Notes: a model not told the origin generated them from the sequence alone. Positions 27,233 through 36,259 are shown, counted from the stretch's first letter. The stretch is 52,476 bases of DNA from a bacterium (GCA_035703895.1 DASSXJ010000104.1:1-52476); one strand, 5' to 3'. A program made the numbers and translations.

Positions 27233-28408
27233 CTATCGCCCTCGGCTGTGCGTCTGCGACTTGCGGGCGGCGTGACCGTCGCCGCTGCCATTGAGCACAA
27301 ACCGCCGGTCGAGCGCCTTGAGCCGCTCCATGATGCCGCCGTACTCCAGCTCCTCCATCCCGAGCATCGCCGGGTTGAAGAAGCCTTGCGAGCGGATCTC
27401 CGCGCCCTTCCGCACCGCCTGCTCCAAGAACACTTCCCACACCTTATTCCTGAAGAGATCCATCGGGCCGGCGAGGACGCCGTCCTTCATGGAGTACCCG
27501 GCCGCCGACACCATGGGCAGGCAGTAAAAAATGCTGGAATCGGTGTTGAGGGGCACCGGGGCGAGCGGCATGTTGTGGCTTCCGCGACAGTCCCCGGCGA
27601 CGAAGGGGATCTTGCTGAACGCCAACCCAAACTCCTCGGTCGCGGGGAAGATCTTCTGCGTGCGCACGATCGCCACCGGGTCGTCCTTCCCCACGTACCG
27701 GCCGGCGATGTGCTTGAGCCGGGTGGTGCTCAGCGATGCCGCCTGCTCGTCCGGGTACGCGCGAGAGGTGATGCTCTTCACGACAAATCGCCCAGTGTCC
27801 CGCAGCAGCGCCGCGAGATCGTACAGATCTTCGGGAGCATTCAGTGTGATCTCCCGCTCCGCCTCGGTATGGTTGACATCGACGACGGTGAACGTAAAGC
27901 CCTTCCCGACGTCGGGGCTCAGCAGGAGCCCCCCGCAGTACATGGGGTCGCAGAACGTCAGGTAGAGCAGGAGGTTGAACGCGCCGGGCTCGGTCTTGTC
28001 GGCGGTGAGCACCATGAAGGGCTCGGCCGCTCGCTCCACGATCTCCATCTCCGCCACCCCGGGCCCCATCCCCTGGATGTTGCCCGAGAACTCGCTCTTG
28101 AGGATATCCTGCTTCGCCCCATACAGCCCCTGGCGCTCCGCCACGGACCCGGCCGCGAGGAAGACGTCATAGGCGAGCCGGTGCACGGCCTCGGCTTCGA
28201 CGCCGTGGCGGTGGGTCATCGTCAGGCAGATGTCGTCCCCCGTGTGGGTCACGCGGAAATCGATCAGCAGCTTCCCGCGCTGGGCCCCCACCATCTCGGA
28301 GGCCACGCTGAGCATCTCGGCGCTGGGCTGGGTGTGCCCGCCGATACTCCCTACGTCCGCTTTGATCGCCGTGATCGTGATTGGGGATCGACCCGTGGAC
28401 CCTGCCAT
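27233..28408 (-). CDS. fbp: Type V fructose-1,6-bisphosphate aldolase/phosphatase
   Basis: Bifunctional Mg2+-dependent enzyme of 391 residues that condenses triose phosphates to fructose-1,6-bisphosphate and then dephosphorylates it to fructose-6-phosphate, making gluconeogenesis one-way. The sequence runs through the family hallmarks ITAIKADVGSIGGH, MTHRHG, GFTFTVVDVNHTE and AFSKIPFVAGDCRGSHNMPL. It starts at ATG 28406-28408 with GGAGGTG upstream. The open frame reaches 28564 but the earlier part is not conserved in composition. This enzyme occurs in Archaea and deep-branching, often thermophilic, bacteria, a clue to the lineage. A hairpin follows the gene. Confidence 0.95.
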   Translation of the reverse strand: MAGSTGRSPITITAIKADVGSIGGHTQPSAEMLSVASEMVGAQRGKLLIDFRVTHTGDDICLTMTHRHGVEAEAVHRLAYDVFLAAGSVAERQGLYGAKQDILKSEFSGNIQGMGPGVAEMEIVERAAEPFMVLTADKTEPGAFNLLLYLTFCDPMYCGGLLLSPDVGKGFTFTVVDVNHTEAEREITLNAPEDLYDLAALLRDTGRFVVKSITSRAYPDEQAASLSTTRLKHIAGRYVGKDDPVAIVRTQKIFPATEEFGLAFSKIPFVAGDCRGSHNMPLAPVPLNTDSSIFYCLPMVSAAGYSMKDGVLAGPMDLFRNKVWEVFLEQAVRKGAEIRSQGFFNPAMLGMEELEYGGIMERLKALDRRFVLNGSGDGHAARKSQTHSRGR

Positions 28409-28481
28409 TCCCGCACCTCCAAGGGATGCCTCAAAAGCCTCGCGAGCGCAATCTGAGTGTTGAGGAAATCGTCTAGGCTCT

Positions 28482-28487
28482 ATTATA
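28482..28487 (-). promoter_or_regulatory. Candidate -10 box of the FBP aldolase/phosphatase gene
   Basis: A perfect TATAAT lies on the - strand, which would give a leader of about 67 bases to the ATG at 28408. No convincing -35 box is found 16-18 bases upstream, so this is tentative. Confidence 0.35.
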
Positions 28488-28598
28488 TCCTTTGGGCGTT
28501 TTGTTGGCCCACTTCTCGTTGGGCGGGGCGGCTCCTGCGGGCGGACCCGCAGAACTATCCGCATGGGTTAGATCAAAGAGATGACTGCGGGGGGAGGA

Positions 28599-29555
28599 TC
28601 AGAGGGTGCGCGTGGGGTCGAGCGCGTCCCGGAGCCCGTCGCCGACGTAGTTGACCGACAGCACGGTGAGGCAGATCATCAATCCCGGAAAGAGCGCCAT
28701 GTGGGGGGCAAGTGAGAGGTAATTCTGCGAGTCGTAGAGGAGCCGGCCCCAGGTCGGCTCATCGGGGGGGAACCCGAGCCCGAGAAACGAGAGGGTGGAT
28801 TCGGCGATGATCGCCGTCCCGACGGATAAGGTCGCCGAGACGATCACCGGGCTGAGCACGTTGGGCAGGATGTGCCGGAAGATCTGCCGGCTCGTGCCGA
28901 CCCCAATGCACCGTGCCGCTTCGATGAATTCCCGCTCCTTGACCGCGAGGAACCCCGCCCGGATCAGCCGGGCCGTGTGCATCCAGTTGAGGCCCCCGAT
29001 CACGCCGACGATCAGCCAGAAGATCCCCAGCTGCGGGCCGAATGTCCGGGCCAGGCTGTCGCGGAAGAGGTAGATGACGAGCAAGAGGAGCGGTAGCTGC
29101 GGCAGCGAGATGAACACATCGGTGATCCGCATCAGCACGAGATCGGCTGTCCGGCCGAAGTATCCCGAGATCGCGCCTACCACCGTGCCCAGGGTCACCG
29201 ACATCAGCATCGCCGCGATCCCCACGGCGATCGAGATGCGGCCGCCGTTCAGGACGCGGGCCAGCATGTCCTGGCCCAGATCGTTCGTCCCGAACGGATG
29301 CGCCCGAGACGGCGCTGCCATGGACGCCCCGAAGTCGATCGCGTTGATAGCCGCGCGGTAGATGAGCGGCCCGACGAGCGTGGCCGCGACGAAGAAGAGG
29401 AACGCCAGGGCCCCCAACATCGCCAGGCGGTGACGCCGGAACCGGCGCCACGCGTCGCCCCACAGCGAGCGGGTGTACCGCTGCCGCGCGGCGGCGACCT
29501 CCAGGCGAGTGCGGCCCGGCAGCTCGGTGACGCGGTCCGGCTGCGCGCTAACCAT
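28599..29555 (-). CDS. dppC: Peptide-type ABC transporter permease (DppC/OppC family)
   Basis: Inner-membrane permease of 318 residues. A cytoplasmic N terminus of about 40 residues is followed by one helix (LGALAFLFFVAATLV), an extracytoplasmic loop with PFGTNDLGQDMLARVL, and five more helices. The cytoplasmic EAA loop reads EAARCIGVGTSRQIFRHI. It pairs with the DppB-like protein encoded upstream, overlapping it by 8 bases, to form the channel of a peptide or oligopeptide importer. No ATPase gene follows; after a gap of about 190 bases comes an unrelated gene. The substrate is set by the binding proteins and may differ from peptides. Confidence 0.94.
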   Translation of the reverse strand: MVSAQPDRVTELPGRTRLEVAAARQRYTRSLWGDAWRRFRRHRLAMLGALAFLFFVAATLVGPLIYRAAINAIDFGASMAAPSRAHPFGTNDLGQDMLARVLNGGRISIAVGIAAMLMSVTLGTVVGAISGYFGRTADLVLMRITDVFISLPQLPLLLLVIYLFRDSLARTFGPQLGIFWLIVGVIGGLNWMHTARLIRAGFLAVKEREFIEAARCIGVGTSRQIFRHILPNVLSPVIVSATLSVGTAIIAESTLSFLGLGFPPDEPTWGRLLYDSQNYLSLAPHMALFPGLMICLTVLSVNYVGDGLRDALDPTRTL

Positions 29556-30492
29556 ACTTGATCCTGGGGTCGAGCACGCCGTAGATGACGTCGGCGATGA
29601 GGTTGAAGAATACCACGAGGATGGCGTAGAGGAACGTGATCGCCATCACCACGGGCGTGTCGTTGTTCTGGATGCCGGCAATCAAGAGCGAGCCGATCCC
29701 CGGCACCCGGAAGATCTGCTCTGTGACCACGGCGCCCGTGAAGACCGCGGGAAGCCCCAGGGCCAGCAGCGTCACCACCGGAATGAGCCCGTTGCGCAGG
29801 ACGTGGCGGATGATTACCACCCCCTCGCGTAGCCCCTTGGCCCGGGCGGTCCGGACGTAATCCTGGCTGACGTTGTCCAGCATGGACGAGCGCACGAACC
29901 GCATCAGCCCCGCGGACTGGAACAGCGCGAGCACCGCCACGGGCATGACCGCCTGCTTGAGCATTCCCACCGGATCGGTGACCTGGACGTTGAAGATGAA
30001 GGGAAGCCAGTGCAATCGCACGCTGAAAATGATGATCAAGAGCACTCCGGTGAAGAACGTGGGGAGCGAGAAGCCGATGAACGCCAGCGTCGTCGAGATC
30101 TGATCGAACACCGAGTACTGCTTCACGGCTGAGAGCACGCCGATCGGAATCGCGAGGAACACCGCCACGAGGTAGGCGGCGCCCACCACCCAGAGGTCGG
30201 TAGGGAGCCGCTGCAGGATCAGCCGGCTCGCTTCCATGTGGCTTCCGAACGAATACCCCCAGTTCCCCCGCGCGAACGCCGACGCCCATTTCATGTACCG
30301 GATCGGGATCGGCTCGTCCAGCCCCAGCTGATGGCGGATGTTCAGCCGGACCTCCGGCGGCACGTCGGGGTTGGCGGCAAGCTGTCCCAGGGGATCGCCC
30401 GGCGCCAGGGCCAGGATCCCAAACACGACCATGCTGATCAGGACCAGCGTGGGAACGGAAGCCAGCAGCCGGCGGGCGATATACGCGGTCAT
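29548..30492 (-). CDS. dppB: Peptide-type ABC transporter permease (DppB/OppB family)
   Basis: Inner-membrane permease of 314 residues with six helices. The N terminus AYIARRLLASVPTLVLISMVV and the family loop LAPGDPLGQL are typical of DppB. The EAA-like loop is in YVRTARAKGLREGVVIIRH. GGAGG lies just before the ATG. It overlaps the following dppC by 8 bases and follows two binding-protein genes by 34 bases, so all are probably one transcript. Confidence 0.94.
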   Translation of the reverse strand: MTAYIARRLLASVPTLVLISMVVFGILALAPGDPLGQLAANPDVPPEVRLNIRHQLGLDEPIPIRYMKWASAFARGNWGYSFGSHMEASRLILQRLPTDLWVVGAAYLVAVFLAIPIGVLSAVKQYSVFDQISTTLAFIGFSLPTFFTGVLLIIIFSVRLHWLPFIFNVQVTDPVGMLKQAVMPVAVLALFQSAGLMRFVRSSMLDNVSQDYVRTARAKGLREGVVIIRHVLRNGLIPVVTLLALGLPAVFTGAVVTEQIFRVPGIGSLLIAGIQNNDTPVVMAITFLYAILVVFFNLIADVIYGVLDPRIKYG

Positions 30493-30526
30493 CGGCGCGG
30501 CCTCCGAGAGGACCCCGGCTTCGGGC

Positions 30527-32329
30527 CTACCCGGTGCGCCTCCAGTCGGCGATGTTGCGCGTCTCGCTGTCGAACGGGCTTAGGTTCTCTGCGACGTTGA
30601 GGCTCTTGGCGCGCGTCGAGACGATCCTGCGAGAGATCAGCGGGAGCGAGACCGCCTGCGACACCACAAGATCGTTCATCTTGATCCAGAGCGCATCGTT
30701 CTTCGTAGGATCCAGCTCGACGAGCGCTTGGTCATACATCTGGTTGTACTCCTTGTTGACCCACCGAATGTAGTTGTCGCCGGACCAGTTATTCTCTTTC
30801 TGCGCGATGTCCTTGGCCGGATCGCCGCTATAGTACTGGCGCATGTAGTTCGCTGGGAACGGGGAGGTGAACGTGTTGGTGAACATCTGCACATCGCGGT
30901 AGAAGTGCGCGGCGGTGTCGTTGTTGCCTGGGGAGCTGCTGAAGAACACCCCCGCGTCCACGGACTGCAGGGTCACGGCAATGCCGACTTTCCCCCAGCC
31001 GTCTTTGACGATCTGCTGCTCTTTTTGCCGCAGCGTGTTGACGCTGGTGACGTAGGTCACCTGCAGCTTGACGCCGCCCTTCTGGCGGATCCCGTCGGGG
31101 CCCTTCTGCCACCCGGCCTCGTCGAGCAGCTGATTGGCTTTCGCGATGTCGAAGACGCTCTTCGTATTCTTCGAGTTGAGCTTCGAGGGCGTCGTGAGGA
31201 CGTTCGGCGTGGCGTCCCCCTCCAGGCCGTACAGCTGCTTTGCTATCGTCTCCCGGTCGACCGCCAGGCCGAACGCCTGCCGTACTTTCAGGTCCGTCAG
31301 GAACGAGTGGGGCGTCTTGATCGATGCGCGCTGCCCGTCGACCTCCTTGTTGGGGTCGGTCTGGTTTATGTAGATCTGCTCGACCCCGCCGCCCCCTTCC
31401 GTGATGACCACACCCTTGCCCGCCTTCGTCATGGCCTCGAGCACCGGCCACTCCACCTGAAGGTTCCAGGCGTAATCGTACTCGCCGGTCTCGAGCACCG
31501 CGCGCGCGGCCGACGTCGCGTCACCGCCTCCCTTGATCTGCACCTGCTGGAAGGCGGGCTTGTTGGGATCCCGGTAGAACTCGTTGATCGAGTAGACGAC
31601 GAGGTCGCCGGGGCGGAACGACTCCACCTTGTACGGTCCGGTCCCGAACGACTTGAGGTTGAACGGAGCGTTGCGGGCGTTGCTGCCCACGTAGGATTCC
31701 AGGGCATGCTTCGGCAGAATCATCCCGTTCGAGCCGACAAACGGCAGATACCACGCGGGTGTGGGGGCCTTGAAGGTGATCTTGACGGTGGAGGGGTCCG
31801 GGGCCTCGACTTTATCGATGGTGGCGAACGCCGCGTAGGTCGTCGCCCCAGACTCCTTGTTGATCACGAACTGGTACGTGAAGACCACGTCGGCGGCCGT
31901 GAACGGACGCCCATCGCCCCACTTGATCCCCGGCTTCAGTTTGTAGGTCACGGACTTCCCATCGGCCGAGAGCCCGCCGTTGGACCGCGACGGGACCTCG
32001 GACGCCAGCACCGGTGTGAAGACACCCGCCGCATTCACGGTCAGGAGGGGCTCGAGGCACACGCGCGAGGCGTGGTAGTCCTTGACGCCCTGCGAGAGAT
32101 GGGGGTTCACGATGGTGGGCGCCTGCCAGTAGAGCAGTTTGAGGACCCCGTTGTCTCCCCGCCTCCCACTCATGGCGGCCCGGACCGGCTGGAGCCCCGC
32201 CCCGGCGAGCGCCGACGCCATCGCGCTCGTGGAGAGTCCGAGCATCGCCAGGCGGGCGATCACCTCGCGCCGGGAAAGCCGCCCGGTGGTCCCGAGCGTC
32301 ACGATCTCGCGCACCTCGTCGTTGCTCAC
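30527..32329 (-). CDS. Tat-exported peptide-type ABC transporter substrate-binding protein (copy 2)
   Basis: Extracytoplasmic binding protein of 600 residues (SBP family 5). The N terminus carries a twin-arginine signal, LSRREVIARL with R20-R21, and a hydrophobic stretch ending in AGAGLQPVRA; no lipobox cysteine is seen. The mature part includes LKPGIKWGDGRPFTAADVVFT and NEFYRDPNKPAFQQV, standard segments of dipeptide/oligopeptide-binding proteins. GTG start behind GGGGAGG. It is a close paralogue of the neighbour at 32363-34162, with which it shares long stretches. It sits directly before the permease genes and probably supplies their substrate. Confidence 0.93.
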   Translation of the reverse strand: MSNDEVREIVTLGTTGRLSRREVIARLAMLGLSTSAMASALAGAGLQPVRAAMSGRRGDNGVLKLLYWQAPTIVNPHLSQGVKDYHASRVCLEPLLTVNAAGVFTPVLASEVPSRSNGGLSADGKSVTYKLKPGIKWGDGRPFTAADVVFTYQFVINKESGATTYAAFATIDKVEAPDPSTVKITFKAPTPAWYLPFVGSNGMILPKHALESYVGSNARNAPFNLKSFGTGPYKVESFRPGDLVVYSINEFYRDPNKPAFQQVQIKGGGDATSAARAVLETGEYDYAWNLQVEWPVLEAMTKAGKGVVITEGGGGVEQIYINQTDPNKEVDGQRASIKTPHSFLTDLKVRQAFGLAVDRETIAKQLYGLEGDATPNVLTTPSKLNSKNTKSVFDIAKANQLLDEAGWQKGPDGIRQKGGVKLQVTYVTSVNTLRQKEQQIVKDGWGKVGIAVTLQSVDAGVFFSSSPGNNDTAAHFYRDVQMFTNTFTSPFPANYMRQYYSGDPAKDIAQKENNWSGDNYIRWVNKEYNQMYDQALVELDPTKNDALWIKMNDLVVSQAVSLPLISRRIVSTRAKSLNVAENLSPFDSETRNIADWRRTG

Positions 32330-32362
32330 GGGTCGCCTCCCCTGAGACGATTCTGGGTCAGT

Positions 32363-34162
32363 CTAGGTCTTGCGCCGCCAGTCCGCGATATTCCGTGGTT
32401 CGTCGTCGAACGGGCTCATGTTCTCGCCGACGTCCAAGCTCTTCGCCCGCGCTGAAACGATGCGTCGATCGATCAGCGGCAGCGACGCCCCTTGGGTGAC
32501 GACCAGATCATTCATCTTGACCCAGAGCGCGTCGTTCTTCTGCTGGTCCAGCTCCACCTGGGCCTGGTCGAACATCTGATTGAACTCCTTGTTCACCCAG
32601 CGATTGACATTCCGGCCGGACCAGTTATTTTCTTTCTGCGCCAGATCCTTTGCCGGATCACCGCTGTAGAACCGGTTCATGTACGAACTGGGGAACGGCG
32701 AGCCAAACGTCCCGGTATACATCTGCACGTCGGTATAGAAGTGGGCGAGGGTATCGTTGTTCCCGGGCGAACTGCTGAAGAACACCCCGGCGTCCACGGA
32801 CTTCAGCGTGGTCGCGACGCCGATCTTCGCCCACCCCGCCTTGACGATCTCCTGCTCTTTTTGCCGGAGCGTGTTCACGCTGGTCTGATAGGTGACCTGC
32901 AGCTTCACGCCGCCCTTTTGCCTGATGCCATCCGGACCCCGCTGCCAGCCGGCTTCGTCGAGCAGCTGGTTGGCCTTGGCCACGTCGAAGACCAGCTTGA
33001 GATTCTTGGAACGGAACCGGGTCGGAGTGGTCAGCACGTTTACCGTAGGATCCCCCTCCAAGCCGTAGAGCTGCTTCGCCACGGTCTCGCGGTCGAGCCC
33101 CAGGCCAAACGCCTGCCGGACCTTGAGGTCGCTGAGGAAGGGATGCGGTGCCTTCACGGAGGAGCGCTGGCCGTCGATCTCCTTGTTGGGATCGGTCATG
33201 TTGCAGAAGACTTGTTCGACACCGCCGCCGCCCTCGGTGATGACCACGCCCTTGCCGGCCCGGGCCATCGCCTCCAGCACCGGCCATTCCACCTGCAGGT
33301 TCCACGCGTAGTCGTACTCCCCCGTCTCCAGCACGGCGCGCGCGGCGGAGACCGCATCCCCGCCGCCTTTCAGCTGCACCTGCTGGAACGCCGGTTTGCT
33401 GGGCTCTCGGTAGTTCTCGTTGATCGAGTAGACGACAAGATCGCCGGGCCGGAACGTGTCAACCTTATAGGGGCCCGTGCCGAACGACTTCAGGTTGAAG
33501 GGGGCGTTCCGCGCGTTGGCGCCGACGAAGGTTTCCAGCGCGTGCTTGGGCAGCACCATCCCGTTCTCGCCGACAAACGGAAGGAACCAAGCCGGGGTTG
33601 GCGCTTTGAACGTGATCTTGACGGTGGTGGGGTTGACCGCTTCCACCTTTTCGATGTTGTCATAGCTCGCGTAGGTGGTCGATCCTGTCTCCTTGTTGAT
33701 GACGAACTGATGTGTGAAGGCCACGTCGACGGAGGTAAACGGCTGGCCGTCGGCCCATTTGACCCCCGGCTTTAGTTTGTAGGTCACCGACTTCCCATCA
33801 GGCGACAGCCCCCCGTTGGCCCGAGAGGGGACCTCGGCGGCCAGCACAGGCGTGAATACGCCGGCCGCGTTCACCGTCAGCAGCGGCTCGAGGCACAACC
33901 GCGAGGCGTGGAAATCTTTGCTCCCGATGGCGAGGTGCGGGTTCACGATCGTTGGCGCTTGCCAGTAGAGCAGTTTCAGCACTCCGCTCTCTCCTCGCCT
34001 CCCCATGGCGGCGCGGGCGGGTTGGAGCCCAGCCCCGGCGAGCGCCGACAGGATCGCACTTGTGGAAAGCCCCAGCATCGCCAGGTGGGCGATGACCTCA
34101 CGCCGGGAGAGGCGTCCGGTCTTTCCCAGTGTGACAATTTGATGCACGTCATCCTTTCGCAT
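32363..34162 (-). CDS. Tat-exported peptide-type ABC transporter substrate-binding protein (copy 1)
   Basis: Extracytoplasmic binding protein of 599 residues, of the same family and layout as the next gene. It has a Tat signal LSRREVIAHL with R20-R21, then LKPGVKWADGQPFTSVDVAFT and GGGGVEQVFCNMTDPNKE. Differences from its paralogue are scattered, including TDVQMYTGTF and NPTTVK versus the other copy's version, so substrate range may have shifted. GGGGGGG precedes the ATG. The two genes are 33 bases apart and were formed by tandem duplication. The upstream neighbour encodes a Rieske protein. Confidence 0.93.
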   Translation of the reverse strand: MRKDDVHQIVTLGKTGRLSRREVIAHLAMLGLSTSAILSALAGAGLQPARAAMGRRGESGVLKLLYWQAPTIVNPHLAIGSKDFHASRLCLEPLLTVNAAGVFTPVLAAEVPSRANGGLSPDGKSVTYKLKPGVKWADGQPFTSVDVAFTHQFVINKETGSTTYASYDNIEKVEAVNPTTVKITFKAPTPAWFLPFVGENGMVLPKHALETFVGANARNAPFNLKSFGTGPYKVDTFRPGDLVVYSINENYREPSKPAFQQVQLKGGGDAVSAARAVLETGEYDYAWNLQVEWPVLEAMARAGKGVVITEGGGGVEQVFCNMTDPNKEIDGQRSSVKAPHPFLSDLKVRQAFGLGLDRETVAKQLYGLEGDPTVNVLTTPTRFRSKNLKLVFDVAKANQLLDEAGWQRGPDGIRQKGGVKLQVTYQTSVNTLRQKEQEIVKAGWAKIGVATTLKSVDAGVFFSSSPGNNDTLAHFYTDVQMYTGTFGSPFPSSYMNRFYSGDPAKDLAQKENNWSGRNVNRWVNKEFNQMFDQAQVELDQQKNDALWVKMNDLVVTQGASLPLIDRRIVSARAKSLDVGENMSPFDDEPRNIADWRRKT

Positions 34163-34294
34163 GTGCTACCCCCCCCGTGATTGGCTTCGGCAGGATTCGT
34201 GATGTACCTAAGAACTCCTCCGGCTGCGCTGCCTGCCGCCGGCTTCACGATTTCTTTATCATACGCGCGAAGAACTGGGGGTGTTCGCGGTGGG

Positions 34295-36040
34295 TTAGGC
34301 TTCCTCGAAGAGATGTTCTCCCCGGTGGAGACGGTAGGCGATCTGGTAGGTTTGCCCCTGCGCGCGCACCGTCGGCGCGTGCGCGGCCAGGTAGCGGGCC
34401 GCGGCGATCAGGGCCGTTGGGGCCTCGGGGGTTTCCCGAAGCCGGGCGAAGAGGCGGAACGCCCCCTCCACCGTTTGGATCGTGTGGAAGTCGCGGTCCT
34501 CTCGCAGGAGCACGAAGCCCAGCACCGCCTGCAGCTTCTCGGGGGCACCCCCGCTGTGGAGATACTGTGCGGCGAGCCCGCCGGCCTCGTTCACCTGTTG
34601 CTGGCGGTCCAGCAGTCCCGGGAGGTCGTGAAGGATCGCCTCGGGGTCCTCCACGGCCCGAGGCTCGGGCAGATGCGCCGGGGGGATATTGAGAAACCGG
34701 TCGAGATAGACGCTCATCGCGGCGTCGAACACGCCTCGCAGCAATTCGTCCGACCGGACCCGATGCAGCCCCTGGTGGACCGCATTGGCGAACGTAAAGG
34801 TGTGGAGCGCGGTATCCCAGTCGCCAAACTCGTTGGCGGTGTGGAACTGCGCGATCCGGAGGGCCGCCGCGTACGAAACCGACGCGGCCAGCTCTTCTTC
34901 TGTGGCTCCCTCGCGAAGCCCATCCAGCAGGGCGTTCGCGATCGCCTGCGGATCGGTCCCCAGGAGGACCGGGATCAGCGCGTTCCGGCCCGCCCATTCC
35001 CGGGGGTGATCCCCTCGCCCCCCGCGGTGCGCGGCCGGGAGCTCCTCGAACGCCCCTTCGAGAATGCGCACCAGGTCGACGGGGTGCCGCCAGGAGTTGT
35101 CCTCCTCCATGCGATCGGCGGCGGCGTACCCTCCGACGAGGCTGGCCAGTACGGGCTCGGCGTATTCCCATCCCGCAACGTCCAAGGTCTCGAATGCCTT
35201 GTTGGTAAAGTCGAGGACGTGGCCGATCTGGATGTACCGGTGGTCGGTCGCCGCAGCGAAGAGCATATCGGCCATCTGGCGGTGATCCCATCCGGCGCGC
35301 ACGGCGGAGACGACGCAGCGCTCCGCGCCCTCGGCGTCCCGCACCTCGACGAATTGCCTGAACCAACGCTTGAGCGCAGGGGGCTCCGCGTGGAGTGTTG
35401 GAAGCGGACGGATGCCAAACCGTGGCGCCTGGCCGTCGCTGTCCCGCGATACCGCCGACAGCCCGTGGTACAGGGCCCGGGGGCGGTCGCTCGCCGAGAG
35501 GATCGGCACGAGGTTCATCATGCACGCGAGGATCGTCAACCCCTGCCCCCACCCGGCCCGTCGGTACTGGGTCCCGAACTCTACCCCGGCCCGGAAGGGC
35601 ACGACGGGATCGTCCCCCGCGTCGAGCAGCGCGATGACGCCCTTGGCGAGGACGAGCGGGATGTTCCGTTCCAGCCCGATCCGCAGACGCGCCTGCTGGT
35701 ACGGGCGAGGATCGGGGTCCGCCCCTAGATCCACCCAGACTTCGCCGCCTCGGATCTCGACCGGGAACGCCCGCACGTCACCGGCAAACTGGTCGAACGT
35801 CCCGCCGCTCGCCAGGTCGAATCTCGCATGGTGCCAGTGGCAGGTCAGGATCCCGTCCTTGACCGTCCCCCGGTCGAGCGGAAACCCCATGTGCGGACAG
35901 CGATTGTCGACGGCATAGATGCGGTCCCCGTGTGCAAACAGTGCAAGCGCGTGGCCGTCGAGATGGACGGCGAGGCACCCCCGGGAGTAAACATCCGCCA
36001 GACCGGCCGCGTGCACGAGCCCCGTGCGAACTCGACTCAT
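34295..36040 (-). CDS. Rieske [2Fe-2S] protein fused to a long helical domain
   Basis: Protein of 581 residues. A Rieske domain occupies about 1-110, with both ligand pairs visible: C48-P-H50 in CPHMGFPLDRG and C67-x-x-H70 in CHWHHARF. The remaining 470 residues look largely helical and His-containing (DHRYIQIGHVLDFTNKAF, FHTANEFGDWDTALHTF). This region faintly recalls questin-oxidase-like proteins, a low-confidence guess. There is no signal peptide or membrane segment, so it is cytosolic. No catalytic iron domain typical of ring-hydroxylating oxygenases is evident. AAGGAG precedes the ATG. It is followed by two peptide-type binding proteins on the same strand, so it may modify the imported compound. 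Confidence 0.8.
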   Translation of the reverse strand: MSRVRTGLVHAAGLADVYSRGCLAVHLDGHALALFAHGDRIYAVDNRCPHMGFPLDRGTVKDGILTCHWHHARFDLASGGTFDQFAGDVRAFPVEIRGGEVWVDLGADPDPRPYQQARLRIGLERNIPLVLAKGVIALLDAGDDPVVPFRAGVEFGTQYRRAGWGQGLTILACMMNLVPILSASDRPRALYHGLSAVSRDSDGQAPRFGIRPLPTLHAEPPALKRWFRQFVEVRDAEGAERCVVSAVRAGWDHRQMADMLFAAATDHRYIQIGHVLDFTNKAFETLDVAGWEYAEPVLASLVGGYAAADRMEEDNSWRHPVDLVRILEGAFEELPAAHRGGRGDHPREWAGRNALIPVLLGTDPQAIANALLDGLREGATEEELAASVSYAAALRIAQFHTANEFGDWDTALHTFTFANAVHQGLHRVRSDELLRGVFDAAMSVYLDRFLNIPPAHLPEPRAVEDPEAILHDLPGLLDRQQQVNEAGGLAAQYLHSGGAPEKLQAVLGFVLLREDRDFHTIQTVEGAFRLFARLRETPEAPTALIAAARYLAAHAPTVRAQGQTYQIAYRLHRGEHLFEEA

Positions 36041-36193
36041 CTCGTGCTCCTTTCAGATCGACGGTGGGTGGATGGAACGTCGCGCTCCTCTGACTTCGCG
36101 CCCCTCTCTTTTATAGTACGATAGCGCGCCGCTCACCCCCCCGCCACCGGCTCAGGGACGGATCACAGGCTGGTCCTTCGTACAGGGGGACGA

Positions 36194-36222
36194 TTGACTC
36201 CCTGTGCGGCCGCGGGTACACT
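36194..36222 (+). promoter_or_regulatory. Promoter of the copper operon
   Basis: TTGACT (36194-36199) and TACACT (36217-36222) are separated by exactly 17 bases, a good sigma-70-type promoter. The predicted transcription start, near 36229, falls at the edge of the CsoR-type dyad. Repressor binding there would block initiation or early elongation. Confidence 0.75.
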
Positions 36223-36228
36223 GAATGT

Positions 36229-36246
36229 ACCCCCCCCAGGGGGGAA
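36229..36246. promoter_or_regulatory. CsoR-type operator
   Basis: Eight C (36230-36237), a central A (36238) and six G (36239-36244) form a GC-rich dyad flanked by A on both sides. CsoR operators are typically TACCCC-type runs followed by GGGG runs. It lies between the promoter and the csoR ribosome site (GGGAGG, 36247-36252). Confidence 0.7.
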
Positions 36247-36259
36247 GGGAGGCAACGCG

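Noticed and set aside
27200-28456. A 418-codon + strand frame opposite the FBP aldolase/phosphatase
   Set aside because: The - strand gene is a firm family member with a good ribosome site; the shadow lacks motifs.
30728-32455. A 575-codon + strand frame opposite a peptide-binding protein (and 32492-33775 opposite its paralogue)
   Set aside because: Repeated antisense shadows of two paralogous genes; His/Arg/Leu-rich composition and no motifs.
34181-35728. A 515-codon open frame on the + strand opposite the Rieske protein gene
   Set aside because: Its product is Arg/Gly/Pro-rich with no domain, and mirrors the codon structure of the real gene on the other strand, a common effect in high-GC DNA.
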